DNA of 34,644 nt, from IMG/VR virus record IMGVR_UViG_3300025030_000295, positions 1 through 34,644 of that record. One strand, 5' to 3'. Shown here one piece after another: positions 29,520 through 34,644 of the stretch (positions are counted from its first letter, which is position 1; every line of letters starts with the position of its first letter). The notes under the pieces were generated by a model. That model searched no databases and was not told where the DNA came from. It worked only from the letters and a program-made list of their open reading frames with translations. This DNA is from a virus. The position numbers were made by a program, and so were the translations under genes.

Positions 29520-30663
29520 ATCGCTGGACAGCATCCGCCAGGAAATGTTTGACCGGGCGGCGTCGGTCCAGGAGGAGTACGCGGCCAAGGGGTGGCTGCC
29601 GATCCGGCTCAATCTGAACAAGGGGATTGCGCGCGGGCTGATCGAGCTCTGGTGCTGGGGGCTCTGGCAGCTGTACCAGTTTCTGGCGCTGGTGCTGAAG
29701 CAGGCGTTTCCCGACAGCGCCACGGGGCTTTGGCTGGACCTGCACTGCAGGCAGGTGGGGGTTACCCGGCGTTTGGCGACCAAGGCGGCCGGGGTGGTCT
29801 ATTTCATACGGACCGGGACGGCGGGGAACCTCCCTATCCCAGCCGGGCGGGTGGTTCGCACCAGGCCGGACGGCAGCGGGCGCATATATAGATATGTGAC
29901 CACGGCGGCCGCCGTGATCCCGGACGGGTCGGCCGAGGTGGCTGTGGCGGTGCATGCTGAGGATTACGGCGCGGCTGCCAACGCCACGGCGGGCCAGATC
30001 TGCGAGATCGTCACCGTCATCCCGGGCGTGGACGCGGTTGAGAACCGGGCCGGGTGGATCACTTTGGAGGGGAGCGACGAAGAGGGGGACGAAAGCCTCC
30101 GTGAGCGCTACCGGCTGGCCTGGAAGGTCTTGAACGGCTGCACCAAATATGCGTACGAGGCGTGGGCCAAAGAGGTGACCGGCGTGGTCCAGGTGAAGAT
30201 CCGAGACCAGCACCCCCGCGGCGAAGGGACGGTGGACGTGGTGATCATAGGGAGCGCCGGCGCGCCGAGCCCCGCCCTGCTCGCGGCGGTCGACGCCAAC
30301 ATCAACGGGACCGGTAACGATGACGAAAAGCGCCCGATTAACGACGACGTGCTTGTGGTGGGGGCCGACATGGTGACGACCGCGATAGTCGCGGAACTGG
30401 AGGTTTTTGAGGGGGACCCGGTGGTGATCGCGGAGCAGGCGGAGAACCGGGTGCGGGCCCTGTACGCGCCGCTGCCTGTGATCGCAGGTGTGGCGCCATT
30501 TGGGGTCGGGGGGGACGTCACGCGGGACCGCCTGGTTTGGGCCATGATGGTACCGGGGGTGAAGCGGGTCAACATGGTGTTTGCGGACGTACCGGTGCCG
30601 GAGTACGGGCTGGCGAGTTTGACGGCTCTCGACATCACCGGTGTCGTGGTCGCGGAGGCTTAG
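29494..30663 (+). CDS. Baseplate J-like protein, gp47/gpJ (389 aa)
   Basis: ATG 29494 lies within the end of the wedge gene after AAAAAGGAG. The protein is full length for the family: N-terminal helical region, beta core (IPAGRVVRTRPDGSG near 108-122) and the helical REEESLRERY-like motif present here as DEEGDESLRERYRLAWKV. It ends VPEYGLASLTALDITGVVV. It links baseplate wedges and triggers sheath contraction (family knowledge). The stop is followed at once by the next gene's GTG. Confidence 0.9.
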   Translation: MSIQDLVSKSLDSIRQEMFDRAASVQEEYAAKGWLPIRLNLNKGIARGLIELWCWGLWQLYQFLALVLKQAFPDSATGLWLDLHCRQVGVTRRLATKAAGVVYFIRTGTAGNLPIPAGRVVRTRPDGSGRIYRYVTTAAAVIPDGSAEVAVAVHAEDYGAAANATAGQICEIVTVIPGVDAVENRAGWITLEGSDEEGDESLRERYRLAWKVLNGCTKYAYEAWAKEVTGVVQVKIRDQHPRGEGTVDVVIIGSAGAPSPALLAAVDANINGTGNDDEKRPINDDVLVVGADMVTTAIVAELEVFEGDPVVIAEQAENRVRALYAPLPVIAGVAPFGVGGDVTRDRLVWAMMVPGVKRVNMVFADVPVPEYGLASLTALDITGVVVAEA

Positions 30664-31332
30664 GTGGGGCTCTTATGGACATATTTCCGGGACTCGCTGC
30701 GGGTCTCCTTCCTGGCCAAGCCGGGGCCGCTCTCTATGCTGGCGGAGGGGGGCGCGCTCTGTCTCGACACGGTGAGGGATACCATTCTGCAGCTGCGTGA
30801 CCAGTTCTTGCCTGCGCGCTGTGAGGATGTCTACCTGGAGCGTTTCGCGGCGAGCCGCGGCATCGTTCGGGCGCCGCTGGAGCCGGTGGAGCACTGGCAG
30901 GCGCGGATCAGGTTTGCCTATCACTGGTGGGCTCGCGGCGGCCGCGGTTCGGCCCTGAGCGAAGCGCTCCGGCTCGGCTTCGGTTTTACCTCGGCGGCGG
31001 TGATCGACCTGCGACCGGAGGATCCTTTACGGTGGGCCTCGTTTCGGGTGGTTATCGAGGGGGGCGCCGGGGATATTCTGCTTCGGGTGGCGCAGGTGCG
31101 CTGGGCAATCAATGAGGTTAAACCGGCGCGCTCGAAGCTTGCTGAGCTCAAGTTTTATGCGCCGGCTGAGCGGGTGGAACGGTGCGCGGGCATCGCTGTT
31201 CTTGGGGGCTGCGTGACTACTATCTACCCTTACGCACCGACGGATCTGCCGCTCGAGGATGCGTCGCTTTGGTTGGGAGTCGGCTGTCTTACCGGAACCC
31301 ATACCGTTATTTATCCTGGGAGTGAGGAGTGA
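30664..31332 (+). CDS. Baseplate/tail protein I-like, gp48-type (222 aa)
   Basis: GTG 30664 directly follows the J stop. It is helical with WARGGRGSALSEALRLGFGF (residues 89-108) and a VAQVRWAINEVKPARSKLAELKF-like C-terminal region (split: VRWAINEVKPARSK, LAELKFY) typical of protein I, which sits between J protein and tail fibre. It probably attaches fibres to the baseplate. Confidence 0.82.
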   Translation: MGLLWTYFRDSLRVSFLAKPGPLSMLAEGGALCLDTVRDTILQLRDQFLPARCEDVYLERFAASRGIVRAPLEPVEHWQARIRFAYHWWARGGRGSALSEALRLGFGFTSAAVIDLRPEDPLRWASFRVVIEGGAGDILLRVAQVRWAINEVKPARSKLAELKFYAPAERVERCAGIAVLGGCVTTIYPYAPTDLPLEDASLWLGVGCLTGTHTVIYPGSEE

Positions 31333-31336
31333 TCAA

Positions 31337-32092
31337 ATGAACCTGAAAACGCTTTGGACCGCGCTGGGGCTTGCCAAGAGGGCAAATGCCGAGGTGCTGG
31401 GGACGCTGGTCGAGATAACGCACATTGCGTTCGGTGACGCCGGCGGCAACGAGGCTTTCGAGCCGGACCAGGAAATGCTGGAGCTGGTCAACGAGGTGTA
31501 TCGGCGCCCCGTCGATTTCGTGGCGGTGGACGAGGTGAACCCCGCCTGGGTCAACGTGGAGGGTCACATACTGGCGGCCGACGGCGGGTGGTGGGTGCGT
31601 GAGGTGGGGCTTTTCGACGCGGACGGCGACCTGGTCGCGGTGGGCAATTGTTCGCCTCGTTATAAGCCGCTGCTTGTCGAGGGGGAGTCGACGGACCAGT
31701 ACTTCCGGCTGGTGCTTCTCACCTCGAACACTGCTGTGATACAGCTGGAAACGAACCCGGCGCAGGCGGTGGCTTCGAGGAAGTACGTGGAGGAAGCACT
31801 GGTTGAGGCGGGATATGGGCTACCGGTGACTTTGGCGGTGGAAACCACCTTTACCTGCCAGCATGGTACGGTCTTTCTGAACCCGGCCGAGGGTGCAACC
31901 GTCGCCTATCGTCTCCCTCCTTTCAGTTCGGTGTCGGCTGCCAAGAGGTTCAAGCTGAAGAATATCGGCCAAGGGCAAGCATTGCTTGATGCTGCCGACG
32001 CCAAAACCATTGACGGGGAAGCTAGCATATCGCTTTTACCTGGTGACCGCTTTGAGTTAGCCAAAGACGGCAGCAACTGGCAGACCATTTAA
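31337..32092 (+). CDS. Tail fibre protein, DUF3751-type N-terminus (251 aa)
   Basis: ATG 31337 follows AGTGAGGAG; an upstream in-frame start at 31259 lies inside the previous gene and is rejected. The N-terminal about 150 residues match gpH-type fibre heads (ALGLAKRANAEVLGTLVEIT, later WWVREVGLFDADGDLVAVGN). The C-terminal about 90 residues are a small beta domain (LKNIGQGQALLDAADAKTIDG) that is similar in kind to the end of the next gene's product. It recognises the host surface or carries the spike. Confidence 0.87.
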   Translation: MNLKTLWTALGLAKRANAEVLGTLVEITHIAFGDAGGNEAFEPDQEMLELVNEVYRRPVDFVAVDEVNPAWVNVEGHILAADGGWWVREVGLFDADGDLVAVGNCSPRYKPLLVEGESTDQYFRLVLLTSNTAVIQLETNPAQAVASRKYVEEALVEAGYGLPVTLAVETTFTCQHGTVFLNPAEGATVAYRLPPFSSVSAAKRFKLKNIGQGQALLDAADAKTIDGEASISLLPGDRFELAKDGSNWQTI

Positions 32093-32107
32093 AGAGGAGG
32101 AATCAAA

Positions 32108-34450
32108 ATGAAGAGCTTTTACATTCTGCTGTTGATACTACTGACCGCCCTGCCGGCCTTGGCCGCCCCCACTAATACCAGTGGCCCCTGGGGCATCGAT
32201 GCCGCTGGTTTTCGGAACTTCTCCACCGCCTTGGCGTCTCCGGCCACTATCGGTAAAACTATTGTCGTCACGAAGCCGGTGACCGTCAACGACATGACGG
32301 TTACCGGCAACAGGCAGGTGAAAGTCATGCCAGGGGGGCGCATCGACGTTGCCGCGGGTAAGACCTTGGCCTTTGCACTCGATTCCGGCTTCGAGGCAGG
32401 CGGTCACGCGGCCTTTGGCGGAGCAGGCGCCGTCACGGGGCTGAAGTATGCCGAGCCGGAGTGGTTCGGGGCTATCACGGGCGACGCCGGTGATGATGGC
32501 TCGGCCATCCAGAAAGCTTTGAATGCGGCCACCACTGTGCGCTGCAGGCCAGGCGTTTACCTGTGCACCATCGTCAGGCTGAACAGCTATAACGAACTGT
32601 ACGGCGCGGGCTCCTCCACGGTGCTCCGGGCCTTCGACAGCACCACGGCCAGCCAGTATGTCCTGGCAACCAACGCATATGGTGAGGGGACAGAGGACCC
32701 TGCCGAGAACAAACATGACATCTATGTCCACGACCTGAAACTTGACGGGCGGGTTGCCGAGTACGGATACCAGCCGTTCTATTACACGTTGAACATCAAC
32801 GCCACAACCAACATGCTCGTTGAGCGCGTGGAAATGTACGGGTTCAGGGGCGACGGTGTTTACCTCGGGTCCGGCAACTACGCCGGCCTAATTCGTCGGA
32901 ACCAGAACCTTACGTTCAGGGACTGCACCATAGATGGTGTGACCAAGACCAACCGCAGCGGCATGTCTGTCATCGATTGCGATGTTCTCACCGTGGAAAA
33001 CTGCCGGTTTAAAAACATTGGCAATCCCGAATTGTCGTCATCGGTCGGCGGGTTCAACTGCGAACCGAACGGGACCAACGCAATCTATCGCACTATCCGT
33101 TTGGTCGGCTGCACGTTCAGCGACATCGACACAACGAACACCTACGGGGTGAGCTTCTTCACTGGCGGTAGACAGCTTGACAGGAATGATCGGGACTGGT
33201 CGGTGGAGAACTGCACATTCATCCGCTGTTACAAAGGCGTGTCGGTCGCTACTGCAGCCAAAACGCCCGGCAGCGAGCATGACTACCTCAGGGTCGTCGG
33301 TTGCAAATTTTACAACTCGGTAACTGAAGACATCAACCTAGCCAGTACATTCGGCGTGACCATAAGCGATTGCCACTTTGAGGTGTTCCCTATAGGGTCG
33401 ACGTCTTACCGCGGAGGTATTTCAGTTGGCGCGTCGTATGGAAATGCGATAGATACGGTGATCGAGAGCAACACCTTCAAGGGGCTTCGCCCGCAGTTCG
33501 GGTGTATTGCCATCCGTGGTGCACGTTCACTGCTGATTGAGAAAAACAACTTTTACGACATCACCGGCCCATGCGTGCAGATAGTAACCACTGACACGGT
33601 GGGGCTCGCTCGCAGCCTGGAAGGAATCATAGTTCAAGGTAATGTCGCTTACGATTTCTTTGACACGATAGACGGATCTTCAGCCACCACCGGCATGTTT
33701 GTCAACACGTCGGGTATCGGGTCGGAGTTCATCAGCTCAACCTGCATCGAGCGCGACAACCTAGTATTCGGTGGGATCTTCAAGCACCGGGCCACCAGCC
33801 TAGTGACGTTCCGGGAGCAGAAAGTGACCGCAGCCCCGAGCAACGGTACCTGGGATGTCGGGAATTCTGTCACTCTGGCGGCTGCATATGGTGGAACTTA
33901 CACCTGCACGGCTGCCGGGACCTACGGCACACTGACGGGCGTGACGGCCAATGCTACCAATGGCAGCTACGCACTGACAGGCGTGGTGGATACATCCACT
34001 GTGCTCCGCGAAGGTCACTGGATCACGGTAGACGCGGCTTCTACTGCTTATAAAATAGCAAAAATCGACGGGTCCACGGTGTACATCGCAACTGCATTTG
34101 CTGGTACCACCGGTACATCACTCGCGGTCGCTTTTGCCCCCCCGTCATTCGCATATTCGGCGCCGGTTTCCCGTAGTGCCGATCGGGGCAACGAATCGGT
34201 GACATTGACCCTTGGCGTCTCGCCCATGGTCAACACCTGGGCTACTCCGCTGACCGCCGATCGTGCTGTCAGCCTGAACAACACAAATGCCGTCGCAGGT
34301 GCGAGATTCAGGATTGTCAGAGCTGCCTCTGCGACGGGGGCCTATAATCTGAATGTTGGTGGTGGCCTGAAACTTTTAGCAGCTGGCCAGTGGTGTGAAG
34401 TGGAATATGACGGCACAACGTGGGTGGTTACTGCGAGTGGTTCGTTGTAA
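32108..34450 (+). CDS. Tail spike with pectate-lyase-type beta-helix and signal peptide-like N-terminus (780 aa)
   Basis: ATG 32108 follows AAGAGGAGG. Residues 1-19 (MKSFYILLLILLTALPALA) look like a cleavable Sec signal peptide. Residues about 20-120 form a small N-terminal beta domain. Residues about 125-570 are a parallel beta-helix of the pectate-lyase-superfamily type, opening with DAGDDGSAIQKALNAA and rich in CxF and ENN/N-x-F turns. The C-terminal about 200 residues are Thr/Ala/Gly-rich with a terminal VEYDGTTWVVTASG strand domain. It probably binds and cleaves surface polysaccharide. The DNA is less GC-rich than its neighbours, suggesting horizontal exchange. Confidence 0.85.
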   Translation: MKSFYILLLILLTALPALAAPTNTSGPWGIDAAGFRNFSTALASPATIGKTIVVTKPVTVNDMTVTGNRQVKVMPGGRIDVAAGKTLAFALDSGFEAGGHAAFGGAGAVTGLKYAEPEWFGAITGDAGDDGSAIQKALNAATTVRCRPGVYLCTIVRLNSYNELYGAGSSTVLRAFDSTTASQYVLATNAYGEGTEDPAENKHDIYVHDLKLDGRVAEYGYQPFYYTLNINATTNMLVERVEMYGFRGDGVYLGSGNYAGLIRRNQNLTFRDCTIDGVTKTNRSGMSVIDCDVLTVENCRFKNIGNPELSSSVGGFNCEPNGTNAIYRTIRLVGCTFSDIDTTNTYGVSFFTGGRQLDRNDRDWSVENCTFIRCYKGVSVATAAKTPGSEHDYLRVVGCKFYNSVTEDINLASTFGVTISDCHFEVFPIGSTSYRGGISVGASYGNAIDTVIESNTFKGLRPQFGCIAIRGARSLLIEKNNFYDITGPCVQIVTTDTVGLARSLEGIIVQGNVAYDFFDTIDGSSATTGMFVNTSGIGSEFISSTCIERDNLVFGGIFKHRATSLVTFREQKVTAAPSNGTWDVGNSVTLAAAYGGTYTCTAAGTYGTLTGVTANATNGSYALTGVVDTSTVLREGHWITVDAASTAYKIAKIDGSTVYIATAFAGTTGTSLAVAFAPPSFAYSAPVSRSADRGNESVTLTLGVSPMVNTWATPLTADRAVSLNNTNAVAGARFRIVRAASATGAYNLNVGGGLKLLAAGQWCEVEYDGTTWVVTASGSL

Positions 34451-34460
34451 GGGCAGAAGG

Positions 34461-34493
34461 AGAATGGGGGCAGTGATTCGCTGCCTCCATTCT
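34461..34493 (+). terminator. Hairpin after the tail spike gene
   Basis: A 13-bp stem (34461-34473 with 34481-34493, one G-U pair) with a 7-nt loop starts ten bases after the spike stop. It has no T-run; it may back up the terminator that follows or protect the 3' end. Confidence 0.55.
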
Positions 34494-34509
34494 GTGATAC
34501 AGGGGGCGT

Positions 34510-34541
34510 AAAACAGAGGCTGGTTTTCCAGCCTCTGTTTT
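34510..34541 (+). terminator. Strong bidirectional intrinsic terminator
   Basis: A perfect 14-bp stem AAAACAGAGGCTGG / CCAGCCTCTGTTTT with loop TTTT. The T-run works on the + strand and the A-run on the - strand, so it should end the late transcript and any convergent one. Confidence 0.92.
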
Positions 34542-34644
34542 GTTATATAGTCAGTGGTCAAAAGAATCTTGGCGTGGTCAATAAATTAGGTGCGAGGAAA
34601 TATCGCGCTTTTGGTGCGCTTTTTATCGCGTTGCGCTTGTAAAC
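34542..34644. other. Short 3' flank without a gene
   Basis: About 100 bp with low GC and repeated GCGCTTT / GCGCTT words but no open frame, tRNA or clear recombination site that I can see. The window ends before the next gene. Confidence 0.4.

Noticed and set aside
31117-31123. GTTAAAC in the tail protein I gene
   Set aside because: Isolated match inside a coding region with no inverted partner; expected by chance.
1-34644. tRNA, rRNA, insertion sequence transposase, phage integrase or repressor genes
   Set aside because: None seen by eye. Without these the window cannot say whether the element is a prophage or a free phage, or where its attachment sites are.

Overview
The window is a 34.6-kb piece of a tailed-phage genome (phage or prophage) with a contractile tail. 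Essentially every gene is on the + strand. The host is not shown directly. High GC in the late genes, a Gram-negative-type lysis region and two copies of a palindrome I recall from dispersed repeats in environmental bacteria fit a proteobacterium or Desulfuromonadota (Geobacter-like) host, but that is a weak inference.

Region 1 (1-5063) is the notable part. It looks like an integron gene-cassette array carrying phage accessory genes. Seven attC-like sites (114-203, 607-694, 1278-1325, 2253-2298, 3042-3091, 3821-3911, 4466-4511) separate seven complete cassettes, and an eighth is cut by the window edge. Every site has an outer pair of core boxes (RYYYAAC/GTTRRRY, with a few deviations) and an inner stem carrying one unpaired base. 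The decisive test is pairwise. In all seven cassettes the core half-site at one end is the exact reverse complement of the half-site at the other end, although the core sequence differs between cassettes. That is what integration of circular cassettes at G^TT produces. The unpaired base lies in the arm that makes the attC sites point to the - strand, whereas all cargo genes (including thyX, a DUF3310 gene and several phage-type unknowns) point to the + strand. The cassettes are therefore inverted relative to ordinary resistance cassettes and co-oriented with the phage late genes. No integron integrase lies in the window.

Region 2 (5064-5603) is non-coding. It holds a perfect hairpin at the end of the array, a strong sigma70-type promoter (5196-5225), an intrinsic terminator about 70-80 nt after the predicted start (5292-5314), and a long inverted repeat (5481-5554). 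Promoter, short leader and terminator ahead of lysis and late genes resemble the lambda pR'/tR' arrangement controlled by a Q-type antiterminator.

Region 3 (5604-8175) is lysis: a T4-type lysozyme, a membrane/lipoprotein-like fusion and three small membrane or coiled-coil proteins. Region 4 (8175-16409) is packaging and head: small and large terminase, a portal fused to a MuF head protein, protease/scaffold, decoration protein, major capsid protein, a small connector-like protein and a secreted-looking protein. Region 5 (16482-19888) is a mosaic insertion of a jelly-roll-like domain and a clan GH-A glycoside hydrolase into helical-repeat virion proteins. Region 6 (19888-34450) is connectors, sheath, tube, tail chaperone with a -1 programmed frameshift signal, tape measure, baseplate hub/spike/wedge/J/I proteins, tail fibre and a beta-helix tail spike. 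It ends in a pair of hairpins, the second a strong terminator (34510-34541).

The late genes are tightly packed, with many 1-14 nt overlaps, and read as one long late transcript. The cassette array just upstream is the exchangeable accessory module.
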